From Elusimicrobiota bacterium (lineage in GTDB: Bacteria; Elusimicrobiota; Elusimicrobia; UBA1565; UBA9628): DNA of 64,000 nt. The translations under genes and the position numbers were made by a program. The notes below the pieces were generated by a model. That model worked only from the letters and a program-made list of their open reading frames with translations. It ran no database searches and was not told the origin of the DNA. Where the stretch lies: NCBI GenBank assembly GCA_016194705.1, contig JACQAZ010000014.1, positions 121,429 through 185,428 of the forward strand, given 5' to 3'. Of this stretch, positions 33,815 through 41,272 are shown in pieces; the first letter of the stretch is position 1, and every line of letters begins with the position of its first letter.

Positions 33815-34603
33815 TCATTTGAGCCAGTTCGCGGGCCGCTTCTCGAGGAACGCGGAGAGGCCTTCCTGACCCTCGGCCGACGATCGGCGCGCGAGCAAGG
33901 CGTCGAGCACGAGCTTCTCCTTGTCCTTGGCGCTCGAGAATCCTCCGAGCAAAGCCTTGGCGGCGCGCACGGCCTGCGGGCCGTTGCGCACAATGTGGTC
34001 GAGGATCGCTTCGACGCGCAGTTCGAGCTCGGCCGGCGCGACGACCTCGTGGACGAGGCCCAAGTCGCGCGCCTGCGCCATCGAGAAGACCTCGGAAGTC
34101 AGGTACCAGCGCCGGGCCTGCGCCTCCCCGATCTTGGGGAGCACGAAGAGCGAGATGACCGCCGGCAGTATCCCTAAGCGGCACTCCGAAAAGCACATGC
34201 GCGCGTCCTCGGCCGCGACGGCGATGTCGGCCGCCGCGACGACGCCCAGGCCTCCGCCGTAGCAGGCCCCGTGAACCTGGGCCACGACCGGCACCGCGCA
34301 GTCTTGGATCGCGCGGCCCATCTCGGCCAGGAGTTTGGCGTCCTTTCGGCCGTCCGCAGGCTTGAGCGAGCCCGCGCGCTTCATCCACTCGATGTCGGCC
34401 CCCGAGCAGAAGTGCTTGCCCTCGCCGCGCACGACGACGGCGCGCAGCTCCTTATCAGCAGAAAGCACGTGGAAGGCTCCCGAGAGCTCCTTGAGCGTCT
34501 GGTCGCTCATCGCGTTGCTGACCTGCGGGCGGTTCAAGGCGACGCGCGCGACGGAGTGGAGCTTTGGGTGGCGGTCGACCGCGATGTGCTCGAAGGCTTT
34601 CAT
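33815..34603 (-). CDS. enoyl-CoA hydratase/isomerase, likely methylglutaconyl-CoA hydratase
   Basis: 262 residues, crotonase fold: oxyanion-hole segments EGKHFCSGADIEWMK and VHGACYGGGLGVVAAADI, with acidic residues in FSECRLGILPAV. Its place between methylcrotonyl-CoA carboxylase beta and HMG-CoA lyase argues for the hydration of 3-methylglutaconyl-CoA (LiuC role). It starts 7 nt from the MCC beta stop. Confidence 0.9.
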   Translation of the reverse strand: MKAFEHIAVDRHPKLHSVARVALNRPQVSNAMSDQTLKELSGAFHVLSADKELRAVVVRGEGKHFCSGADIEWMKRAGSLKPADGRKDAKLLAEMGRAIQDCAVPVVAQVHGACYGGGLGVVAAADIAVAAEDARMCFSECRLGILPAVISLFVLPKIGEAQARRWYLTSEVFSMAQARDLGLVHEVVAPAELELRVEAILDHIVRNGPQAVRAAKALLGGFSSAKDKEKLVLDALLARRSSAEGQEGLSAFLEKRPANWLK

Positions 34604-34610
34604 CCTTCGC

Positions 34611-36224
34611 TCACATCCGGAACACGGGGTATTTGGGCTCCGGCGTCGGGGCGTACGAGACGGCCTCGAGGCAGAGGCCGAGCACTTTGCGCGTGTCGGC
34701 GGGTTCTATGATCCCATCATCCCATAGCCGAGCGGTTCCGAAATACGGATGTCCCTCCGCTTCGTACTGGGTACGGATGGGTGCGGCGATGGCCTCTTCC
34801 TCTTCTTTCGAAATCTTCTGCTTGGCCTTCTTGATGATGACCATCACCGTCGAGGCCTGCTCGGCGCCCATGACGGAGACGCGCGAGTTGGGCCAGGTGA
34901 AGAGAAACCGAGGGCCGTAGGCGCGGCCGCACATCGCGTAGTTGCCGGCGCCGTTGGACGAGCCCGTGATGACGGTCAGCTTCGGCACGGGCGCGGTCGC
35001 GACCGCCTGCACGAGCTTGGCGCCGTGCTTGATGATCCCGCCCTGCTCGTAGTCCTTGCCGACCATAAAGCCGGTGATGTTCTGCAGGAAAAGGATCGGG
35101 ATCTTGCGCTGGGAGCAGAGTTCGATGAAGTGCGCGCCTTTGAGCGAAGCCTCGGAGAACAGTATGCCGCGGTTGCCAAGAATCCCGACGGGGCGGCCCA
35201 TGATCTTCGCGAAGCCGCAAGTGAGCGTCTGACCGTAGAGCGCCTTGAACTCGTGGAAGCGCGAGCCGTCGACGATGCGCGCGGCGACTTCCTTAACGTC
35301 GGCCGGTCTTCGGAGGTCGCGGTTGACGAGGCCGTAGAGGTCGCTCGCCGGATACAAAGGCTCTTCGCCCGAGCCCGCGTTGTAGGCGCGGACATTGAGG
35401 TTCGCGACCGCCGCGCGGCACAGGCGCAAAGCGTGCTCGTCGTTGTCGGCCAGGTGATCGGTGACGCCCGAGACGCGGCTGTGCATGTCGCCGCCGCCGA
35501 GCTCCTCGGCGCTCGACTCCTCGCCGGTTGCAGCTTTGACCAGGGGCGGCCCGCCGAGGTAGATCGTGCCTTGGTTCTTGACGATGACGGACTCGTCGCT
35601 CATCGCCGGGACATACGCGCCGCCGGCCGTGCACATGCCCATGACGACCGAGATCTGGGGGATGCCGAGCGACGACATCTGGGCCTGGTTGTAGAAGATC
35701 CGGCCGAAGTGATCGCGGTCCGGGAAGACCTCCGCCTGTTTCGGCAGAAAGACGCCGCCCGAGTCGACGAGATAGACGCAGGGCAGGCGGTTCTCGAGCG
35801 CGATCTCCTGGGCGCGCAGGTGCTTCTTGATCGTTTCCGCGTAGTAAGTGCCGCCCTTGACGGTCGCGTCGTTGGCGACGATCACGCAGAGCCGGCCGCA
35901 GACGACGCCGAGGCCCGTGACCATCCCGGCCGAGGGGACCTCGTTGTCGTAGAGGCCGTAGGCGGCCATCGGCGAGAGCTCCAGAAAGAAGCTGTTGGGG
36001 TCGATGAGGCGCTCGACGCGTTCTCGTGCCGTGAATTTTCCCCTGGAACGGTGCAGCTCGACGGATTTCTTCGGGCCGCCCTGGCGGATGACGTCGAGCT
36101 TCGCGCGCAGGTCGTCGATGAGGCCTTCGTGGTATTTCGTGTTGGCGGCGAATTCGGAGGAATCGCGGTCGAGGCGGCTCTCGATGGCGGGGGTGTCGGC
36201 CGAGTCCTGCTCCTCGGAGATCAT
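34611..36224 (-). CDS. methylcrotonyl-CoA carboxylase, carboxyltransferase (beta) subunit
   Basis: 537 residues, the usual length for MCC beta. Two crotonase-like carboxyltransferase halves are seen ([43 protein letters not shown]; later [25 protein letters not shown] and [31 protein letters not shown]). It transfers CO2 from biotin to 3-methylcrotonyl-CoA in leucine/isovalerate breakdown. The biotin carboxylase/BCCP alpha subunit and isovaleryl-CoA dehydrogenase are not in the window and must be elsewhere. First gene of the operon. Confidence 0.93.
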   Translation of the reverse strand: MISEEQDSADTPAIESRLDRDSSEFAANTKYHEGLIDDLRAKLDVIRQGGPKKSVELHRSRGKFTARERVERLIDPNSFFLELSPMAAYGLYDNEVPSAGMVTGLGVVCGRLCVIVANDATVKGGTYYAETIKKHLRAQEIALENRLPCVYLVDSGGVFLPKQAEVFPDRDHFGRIFYNQAQMSSLGIPQISVVMGMCTAGGAYVPAMSDESVIVKNQGTIYLGGPPLVKAATGEESSAEELGGGDMHSRVSGVTDHLADNDEHALRLCRAAVANLNVRAYNAGSGEEPLYPASDLYGLVNRDLRRPADVKEVAARIVDGSRFHEFKALYGQTLTCGFAKIMGRPVGILGNRGILFSEASLKGAHFIELCSQRKIPILFLQNITGFMVGKDYEQGGIIKHGAKLVQAVATAPVPKLTVITGSSNGAGNYAMCGRAYGPRFLFTWPNSRVSVMGAEQASTVMVIIKKAKQKISKEEEEAIAAPIRTQYEAEGHPYFGTARLWDDGIIEPADTRKVLGLCLEAVSYAPTPEPKYPVFRM

Positions 36225-36260
36225 GGACCGATCTTACAATACTTGACGGGCGGATTTATA

Positions 36261-36294
36261 GACTTGTAGAAAGGCTCAACGCAGGCGCTGAGCC
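36261..36294 (+). repeat. REP-like hairpin behind GACTTGTAG
   Basis: GACTTGTAG (36261-36269), AAA, then hairpin arms GGCTCA (36273-36278) and TGAGCC (36289-36294). Same GTAG-plus-hairpin plan as at 19438, at the left edge of a lower-GC accessory patch. Confidence 0.42.
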
Positions 36295-36393
36295 GCGTAC
36301 GTTATGAAGTTTACCTTAAGAGCGCCCGGCGGCTCTAGCCGATGGTTAGGCGATTCAATCCCGACGATCATCAACACAAGTGCCATACGATCT

Positions 36394-36837
36394 CTAATCT
36401 GCCACGTAAACGTAATGCAGGGCCCGGCCACACTGCGGACAGATATCATCGCCTCGATCCCAGGTGGATATCTGACAATATCCACATTCTTTATGCCACC
36501 CCATCGCGAAAGTCCTCTGCAGCGGCTTCTTTTTCCACAGAGGGCCCTCCAGTCGCAGGCCGATTACGTAGCGGGTCCAGAAATACTCATAGCGTGCCTC
36601 GGGAGTCAGATCGATCATCCAGACTACCGCAGTCCATCGTCGATGGTCGCGGATTCTGGAAATCAGCTTTCGCTGTTTGACTCCCTCACTTCTTAATTGT
36701 TCGCTGGACTTCGTCGGCCAGTCCTCATCGCGGAACCAGCGCTTCTGGAACGCATACCACTCCTTCAGGGACCGTATGGAGCGACGCTCACAGTCAAATG
36801 TCTTGAAGGCCTTCATGAATTGTGGAGTGAAGCTCAT
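36394..36837 (-). CDS. hypothetical protein with a C-terminal zinc ribbon
   Basis: 147 residues, basic and aromatic-rich, ending in a rubredoxin-like zinc ribbon (CGYC ... CPQCGRALHYVYVAD). The body (WFRDEDWPTKSSEQLRSEG) is not recognised. Local base composition is clearly poorer in GC than flanking operons, and REP-like and palindromic repeats surround it, so acquisition by transfer is likely. No Shine-Dalgarno is obvious. Confidence 0.6.
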   Translation of the reverse strand: MSFTPQFMKAFKTFDCERRSIRSLKEWYAFQKRWFRDEDWPTKSSEQLRSEGVKQRKLISRIRDHRRWTAVVWMIDLTPEARYEYFWTRYVIGLRLEGPLWKKKPLQRTFAMGWHKECGYCQISTWDRGDDICPQCGRALHYVYVAD

Positions 36838-37002
36838 CTTAGAGGATTCGCCTGACTTACAATTAGACGGCCCCTGCCTATCTCTGCTGAAGACGGGTCA
36901 TCTCTCGAATTGTAATGTGAAAACCAAGTTAATGCAATGGGAAGACTTCCCGTGATAGGCTGACCAGGATGATCGGCCTATCCTTGAGGACTGTCAGCCC
37001 CC

Positions 37003-37027
37003 ATGCTGTTGCAATTTGCAACAGCAT
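37003..37027. repeat. ORF6N palindrome P1
   Basis: 25 bp, 12-1-12, left arm ATGCTGTTGCAA around a central T. The core is TTGCAA-T-TTGCAA. In one frame it would read LLQFAT. Confidence 0.8.
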
Positions 37028-37043
37028 CCCCCAGCTATGGCTA

Positions 37044-37066
37044 ACCGGTCACAAATTGTGACCGGT
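37044..37066. repeat. ORF6N palindrome P2
   Basis: 23 bp, 11-1-11, left arm ACCGGTCACAA around a central A. It would read RSQIVT. It shares ACCGGT (37061-37066) with P3. Confidence 0.8.
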
Positions 37067-37083
37067 CGCAATTTGCGACCGGT
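37061..37083. repeat. ORF6N palindrome P3
   Basis: 23 bp, 11-1-11, left arm ACCGGTCGCAA around a central T. It would read RSQFAT. It overlaps P2 by 6 bp. Confidence 0.8.
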
Positions 37084-37104
37084 TCCTGCGATTCGCCAAC
37101 GCCA

Positions 37105-37129
37105 GGGCGGTTGCAAATTGCAACCGCCC
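37105..37129. repeat. ORF6N palindrome P4
   Basis: 25 bp, 12-1-12, left arm GGGCGGTTGCAA around a central A. It would read RLQIAT. It ends 1 bp before the GGAAC/CGTATA element. Confidence 0.8.
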
Positions 37130-37130
37130 T

Positions 37131-37169
37131 CGTCGAGGATGGGAACAATTTGGGGGTCTCAATCGTATA
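37131..37169 (+). promoter_or_regulatory. GGAAC-N17-CGTATA accessory promoter-like element, copy C
   Basis: CGTCGAGG (37131), GGAAC (37142-37146), 17 nt, CGTATA (37164-37169), then TATATC and the ATG at 37176. The 6-nt gap to ATG equals that of the leaderless housekeeping promoters, which argues that CGTATA works as a -10. Confidence 0.65.
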
Positions 37170-37175
37170 TATATC

Positions 37176-37700
37176 ATGACCACAGAAACCGAAAACCCCG
37201 CCGTCTTGCCCCTCATCCGCACCATCCGAAGCCAGCGCGTTATCCTGGACTCGGACCTCGCCCGTCTCTACGGCGTCGGAACCAAGCATCTCAACCAACA
37301 AATTCGGCGCAATCAGCGCCGCTTTCCACCGGATTTCATCTTTAGACTGACCCCCAGGGAGGCCTTGATGCGGTCACAATTTGTGACCGCATCGTCCAAG
37401 CGCAACGTCACCTCTCCCCCGTTTGCATTCACCGAGCACGGCGCCGTGATGGCGGCCAACGTGCTCAACTCGGAGCGCGCGGTCGTCATGAGCGTCGAGG
37501 TCGTGCGCGCCTTCATCCGGCTGCGCCGGGCGGTGCTAACGCAGGAGAAGCTCGCCAGGAAGGTCGCCGATCTCGAACGCACGGTCAAGGAGCGCCAGGA
37601 CGGCCACGACAAGAAGATCGAGCTCCTGCTGACGGCCGTCAAGCTGCTCATCGACGGCAGCGACGCGGCGACCAGGAAGCGCATCGGCTTCGCCGTATGA
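37176..37700 (+). CDS. ORF6N-domain DNA-binding protein
   Basis: 174 residues. The ORF6N domain (about 7-115) starts LPLIRTIRSQRVILDSDLARLYGVGTKHLNQQIRRN and contains RRFPPDFIFRLT, MRSQFVTAS and PFAFTEHGAVMAANVLNSERAVVMSVEVVRAFIRLR. A coiled-coil tail follows (about 115-160). This phage-type domain binds DNA and is typical of mobile-element regulators. The MRSQFVTA codons form a perfect 25-bp palindrome (37368-37392) of the same family as the four upstream. The upstream patch is lower in GC. Confidence 0.92.
   Translation: MTTETENPAVLPLIRTIRSQRVILDSDLARLYGVGTKHLNQQIRRNQRRFPPDFIFRLTPREALMRSQFVTASSKRNVTSPPFAFTEHGAVMAANVLNSERAVVMSVEVVRAFIRLRRAVLTQEKLARKVADLERTVKERQDGHDKKIELLLTAVKLLIDGSDAATRKRIGFAV
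37368..37392. repeat. ORF6N palindrome P5, inside the coding sequence
   Basis: 25 bp, 12-1-12, left arm ATGCGGTCACAA around a central T, encoding MRSQFVTA in the ORF6N domain. Same core as P1-P4. Confidence 0.82.
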
Positions 37701-37711
37701 AAACCGGGCCG

Positions 37712-37739
37712 TTGAGAACTCCCCGCTTTTTGATAAGAT
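37712..37739 (+). promoter_or_regulatory. promoter of the cytoplasmic HD gene
   Basis: TTGAGA (37712-37717), 16 bp, TAAGAT (37734-37739), 10 nt, ATG at 37750. Confidence 0.58.
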
Positions 37740-37749
37740 GCATGACCCT

Positions 37750-38526
37750 ATGCCGAAAGCGGGCAAGAAGCCGTACCCCGAGTTCACCGCCGAGCTGCGC
37801 AAGCTCGGCGTGCCGGCGCACTTGTGCGCCCGCTTGAAGGCGTTCCTCAAGGACCGCCACCCGGGCGACCAGGAGCGCATCTATCACGGCCTGGCCCACA
37901 CCCACGAGGTCGCGGGCCTGACCGCTCACATGCTCCACCGCTGGCCCAAGGTGCCGGCCGAGCGCAAGGTGCTGCTTATCCTCGCGGCCGCCTTCCACGA
38001 CCTCGACCCCGAGCGCCAGCCGGGCACGCCCGCGCGCGTGGAGGCGACGCTCACCTACCTGCGCGCCGACGACGACGCGCGCGGCCTCGTCGCGGAGTTC
38101 TGCGATCGCTTCCACTTTACTCCCGGCCAGGTCTCGGCTCTGATCATGGCCACCGACTACAGCGAGCACCCCGGGCAGATGGCCTCCAAGAAGAAGGCCT
38201 TCGAGCGCGCGCACCGCTACCATTTCCCCGACGATCCGTGGGTCTCACAGTGGGGGCATCGATTGGCCTACTGGGACCAGATCGGGACCTACCTGCACAA
38301 CACGCCCGAGGAGTCGCGGCGGCGCGTGGCGGGCCTCGGCCGCGAGATGCGCTCGATCGGCGTCTGGCGTAGGGCCGGCATCGAGGGCAAGAGCCGCCGG
38401 TTCCTGAGCCGCCTGCGCCGCGACCACCTCTTCACTTACCTCGACGCCGCGGACCGCAAGCACTTCGACCGGCTGCTCGGGCATTTCGACCCGCAGCGTT
38501 CATCGGCGCGAAAACGGCGCGGTTGA
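37750..38526 (+). CDS. HD-domain phosphohydrolase-like protein
   Basis: 258 residues, no signal peptide. ERIYHGLAHTHEV and AAFHDLDPERQPGTPARVEATLTYL give the His...HD metal site; ALIMATDYSEHP follows. The core is strikingly similar to the exported HD protein at 15270 (GDQDKVYHGLGHS; DIDPQRKPETPARVSATLPYL), so the two share an origin but work in different compartments. ATG 37750 is 10 nt after the -10 box; an earlier in-frame ATG overlaps that box. Confidence 0.82.
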   Translation: MPKAGKKPYPEFTAELRKLGVPAHLCARLKAFLKDRHPGDQERIYHGLAHTHEVAGLTAHMLHRWPKVPAERKVLLILAAAFHDLDPERQPGTPARVEATLTYLRADDDARGLVAEFCDRFHFTPGQVSALIMATDYSEHPGQMASKKKAFERAHRYHFPDDPWVSQWGHRLAYWDQIGTYLHNTPEESRRRVAGLGREMRSIGVWRRAGIEGKSRRFLSRLRRDHLFTYLDAADRKHFDRLLGHFDPQRSSARKRRG

Positions 38527-38563
38527 AGGGCTCGGCCGCGCCGAGATAAGGTAAAATAGACGC

Positions 38564-39190
38564 ATGAGCCGGGACACGAGGCGCTGGGCGGCGTTGACGG
38601 CCTTGGGCTTCGTTCTGCTCTGCGCGTCGTACTTCCTGATGTATCTGGTCTGCCGCTACCGCAGCGGCCTCCCCTTCAGCCCGGGCATCGACGTGCTCGT
38701 GCAGAGCCTGCCGCTGCGCGATTGGACCGCCTTGCTCTCGCAAGGCTACGTGCTCTTCCTGAGCGGCTTCTACCTCTATTGGATCAAGCGCGATTGGCGG
38801 CGGTTGGCCTACATTCTGACGGCCACCGCCGTCATGATGCTCGTGCGCGACGTCTTCCTGCTGCTCACGCCGGTGGGGCCCCTTCCCGGTTTGATCCCGC
38901 TCTACACGAGCCGCCTGGTCCCGGGCGTGCGCGACCACCTCGCCTTCGACGGCGAGCTGTTCTTCTCGGGGCACACCGGCGCTCCGTTCCTGTATTTCCT
39001 GCTGAGCCGCAACCACCGGGCCCTGAGCCTCGTTTGCCTGGCGGTCTCGCTGGCGAACGGGCTCGGAGTCCTGCTCACGCGCAACCACTACGCCATCGAC
39101 GTGCTCGGCGCCTTCGTCATCGTGCCGACCGTCTGCGCGATGAGCCGCCGGCTCTTCGGCTGGATGGACCCGGAGCCGGCCGCGGCATGA
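38564..39190 (+). CDS. PAP2-like membrane phosphatase/transferase
   Basis: 208 residues with about six membrane segments. GELFFSGHTGAP (about 130-141) and TRNHYAIDVLGAF (about 171-183) are the second and third PAP2 motifs, in the spacing of the sphingomyelin-synthase-like PAP2_C group; the first KxxxxxxRP motif is absent, as in that group. It probably acts on a lipid head group in the inner membrane. TAAAAT ends 6 nt before the ATG. The stop overlaps the next ATG (ATGA). Confidence 0.82.
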   Translation: MSRDTRRWAALTALGFVLLCASYFLMYLVCRYRSGLPFSPGIDVLVQSLPLRDWTALLSQGYVLFLSGFYLYWIKRDWRRLAYILTATAVMMLVRDVFLLLTPVGPLPGLIPLYTSRLVPGVRDHLAFDGELFFSGHTGAPFLYFLLSRNHRALSLVCLAVSLANGLGVLLTRNHYAIDVLGAFVIVPTVCAMSRRLFGWMDPEPAAA

Positions 39191-40815
39191 CCCCCTCTCA
39201 AACGGCGTCCAAGACCAAAATCCTGCGCGCAACGCTCAAAGGCAGCCCGCGGGCGCGCGGACGCGCGCACGGCGAACTCTTCGGTCCGCGGGTGAAGGAG
39301 AGCGGCATACTCGAATTCTACCGCGGCTTCTGCGGGCGCGAGGTCTTCTCCGCGTTGCCCCGCCCGGCCGGCTGGGCGCTCGACAAGCTCCACGGCCTCT
39401 TGGGCGCGCGCCTCTCGCCGTCGACCGCCGAGCTTGTCGCGGGCTTCGCCGAGGGCGCCGGACTCGACGAGCGCCAAGTCCGCGAGGGACTCGCGATGCC
39501 CGACGTTCTCAACTTCCTCGTCGGGCTCTCGGGCCGCGTCATGTCGGCGCCGACGCTAGGCTGCACGAGCGCCGCGGCCTGGGCCGACTACACCGAGGAC
39601 GGGCGCCTGCTCTACGCGCGCAACCTCGACTTCCCGGGCAACGGGATCTGGGACCGCTTTCCCCTCGTGTGCCGCCACGAGCCCGACCGCGGGATCCCGT
39701 ACGTCTCGATCGGCGCCGCCGGCAGCATCGCCGACGGCATCACCGGCATCAACGCGGAAGGCTTGAGCCTCGCCTTGCACCAGCACTACACGACCGAGCT
39801 CGGGCCCTGGCCGTCGGGCCGGCTCATCCTCGATCTCGGCGTCTCGGTCTTAAGCTCCTGCCGGGACATCGAAGAGGCCGTCGAGCTCAGTTCTTCCTGG
39901 CCGGCGACGAGCGGCTGGAGCCTCGTGCTCACGCATTGGAAAAAGAAGGAGGCTGCCGTCATACAGAAGACCGCGCGGCGCACGGTCATGCGGCGCAGCG
40001 TCGGCCAGAGCCTCGTGCACACCAATACTTTCGACGACGCCTCGCTGCGAGCGACCGAGGTCCTGCGCCCGGCCTTCTACGAGAGCAGCCGCCTGCGCAA
40101 GCAGCGCGCCGAGGCGATCCTCGAGGAGAAAAAAGGCCGCATCGACGCCGTCGCGCTCGCCTCCCTGTTGAACGACCGCCTCGACCCGGAGCGGGGCTTG
40201 GTGCGCGCCTTCGGACAGGCCATCCACCAGCCCTACACGGTCACGAGCGTCGTGATGGACCCGGAGCGCGGCCTTCTGTGGGTGTCGGAGGGCGCGGCAC
40301 CCGTCTGCGAGGGTCCGTATCGGAGCATCCGCTTGTGGGACGACGCGGAGCCGGGCGAGACTCTGTCTCCCGCCGATCCCTTGCCTCCCGCCAAACGCGA
40401 AGCCTACGGCAGGTACCTCAACGCCTACGGCGCGTGGAGCGATCGGCGCGACGCGGCGGCCGCGGGCGCGGAGCTCGACTCCGCGATCAAAGGCGACGGC
40501 GACGACCCGATCTACCGGCACATGCGCGGACTCATGGCGCTCAAGACCGGAGAGCTCAAGACCGCCTTGGAAAGCTTCGAGGCCGGAGCGGCCCTGCCCG
40601 ACATCCCGCATCGCCGTCACGCGCAGAAGTACTGGCAGGCGCGGACCTTGGACTTGCTCGACCGCCGAGCCGAGGCCGAAAGGCTTTACGGGGCCGTCGA
40701 GAAAGAGAAGCCCTACGGTCCGCTTCTGGATGCCGCGCGCAAGCGGCTGAAATCTCCCCGCGCGGCCGCGAAGGTCATGCCGGACTTCATCTACGGCGAC
40801 GTCTACGCTTATTGA
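39187..40815 (+). CDS. C45-type acyltransferase/hydrolase with C-terminal TPR tail
   Basis: 542 residues. It matches the C45 (acyl-CoA:6-aminopenicillanate acyltransferase-like) Ntn family: GSPRARGRAHGELFG start, the cleavage/catalytic LGCTSAAAW (Cys about 126), LLYARNLDF, and GIPYVSIGAAGSIADGITGINAEGLSL. Such enzymes self-cleave before the Cys to form two subunits. Residues about 410-540 form a TPR-like tail not usual in the family. It is translationally coupled to the PAP2-like gene, which suggests shared lipid or acyl chemistry. Confidence 0.82.
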   Translation: MTPSQTASKTKILRATLKGSPRARGRAHGELFGPRVKESGILEFYRGFCGREVFSALPRPAGWALDKLHGLLGARLSPSTAELVAGFAEGAGLDERQVREGLAMPDVLNFLVGLSGRVMSAPTLGCTSAAAWADYTEDGRLLYARNLDFPGNGIWDRFPLVCRHEPDRGIPYVSIGAAGSIADGITGINAEGLSLALHQHYTTELGPWPSGRLILDLGVSVLSSCRDIEEAVELSSSWPATSGWSLVLTHWKKKEAAVIQKTARRTVMRRSVGQSLVHTNTFDDASLRATEVLRPAFYESSRLRKQRAEAILEEKKGRIDAVALASLLNDRLDPERGLVRAFGQAIHQPYTVTSVVMDPERGLLWVSEGAAPVCEGPYRSIRLWDDAEPGETLSPADPLPPAKREAYGRYLNAYGAWSDRRDAAAAGAELDSAIKGDGDDPIYRHMRGLMALKTGELKTALESFEAGAALPDIPHRRHAQKYWQARTLDLLDRRAEAERLYGAVEKEKPYGPLLDAARKRLKSPRAAAKVMPDFIYGDVYAY

Positions 40816-40821
40816 GGCCCG

Positions 40822-41136
40822 TCAGGGTCTCATCTTCTTGAACTCCGAGCTGTGCTGCTGCACCTCGGCCATGAACTCGGCGACATGGTGGCCGATCCAC
40901 GGGAGAGTGACCGCGCTCTTGGCGAGGCGGTAGCCGATGGTGAGCACGGCGCCGGCAAGGATGGTGAAGCCCAGCGCGAAACCCAGTCCGCGCCCGATGC
41001 CGGCCACCATGTTGAGATAGAAGATCCGCCAGGGGCGGTCGAGGATCTCCGACATCCAGGCCACCTCGACGGGGTGCGCGGTCGAGACCGCGATCTGGGC
41101 CTGGACCTCCTTCTCCTGCGTCTTCTCCTCGGCCAT
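40822..41136 (-). CDS. small membrane protein of DUF5665-like type
   Basis: 104 residues: polar N-terminus (MAEEKTQEKEVQAQ), amphipathic EILDRPWRIFYLNMVAGIGRGLGFALG, one or two membrane helices (FTILAGAVLTIGYRLA) and a charged C-terminus. The W-R-x-F-x-x-N-x-x-x-G-x-x-R-G-x-G pattern is typical of DUF5665 proteins. Function unknown. ATG 41136 is 9 nt downstream of TTGACC-17-TACACT. Confidence 0.75.
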   Translation of the reverse strand: MAEEKTQEKEVQAQIAVSTAHPVEVAWMSEILDRPWRIFYLNMVAGIGRGLGFALGFTILAGAVLTIGYRLAKSAVTLPWIGHHVAEFMAEVQQHSSEFKKMRP

Positions 41137-41145
41137 GTCGCGAAA

Positions 41146-41174
41146 AGTGTAGCCCCTTTGCCGCCCGAGGTCAA
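41146..41174 (-). promoter_or_regulatory. promoter of the small membrane protein
   Basis: Minus strand TTGACC (41169-41174), 17 bp, TACACT (41146-41151), 9 nt, ATG at 41136. Confidence 0.62.
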
Positions 41175-41181
41175 GACCCGC

Positions 41182-41232
41182 GTAGGCCCTCCCTAGGCCC
41201 CCCGGGCCCGTCGATGATAGGTCCCTCGCCCC
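41182..41232 (+). promoter_or_regulatory. GC-rich upstream block shared with the 48211 region
   Basis: The block TAGGCCCT, CTAGGCCCCC, GGGCCCGTC, then GGTCCC aligns over about 50 bp with 48211-48260. In both, it ends at the predicted -35 of an exported-protein gene and lies between divergent promoters. Candidate activator site. Confidence 0.5.
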
Positions 41233-41272
41233 TGTGAATCCGGCCATTTACCGTTTACAATTCCTTAAGAAG

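Larger units (their letters stand above)
36838..37175 (+). promoter_or_regulatory. regulatory region of the ORF6N gene (four palindromes plus promoter)
   Basis: No gene is seen in these 338 bp. The first 150 bp are unremarkable and AT-richer. From 37003 four odd-length perfect palindromes sit in 127 bp, followed by the GGAAC/CGTATA element and the ATG at 37176. Confidence 0.6.

Noticed and set aside
36304..36696. 130-codon frame on the plus strand in the accessory patch
   Set aside because: It is antisense to the protein with a complete zinc ribbon, which is the better gene.
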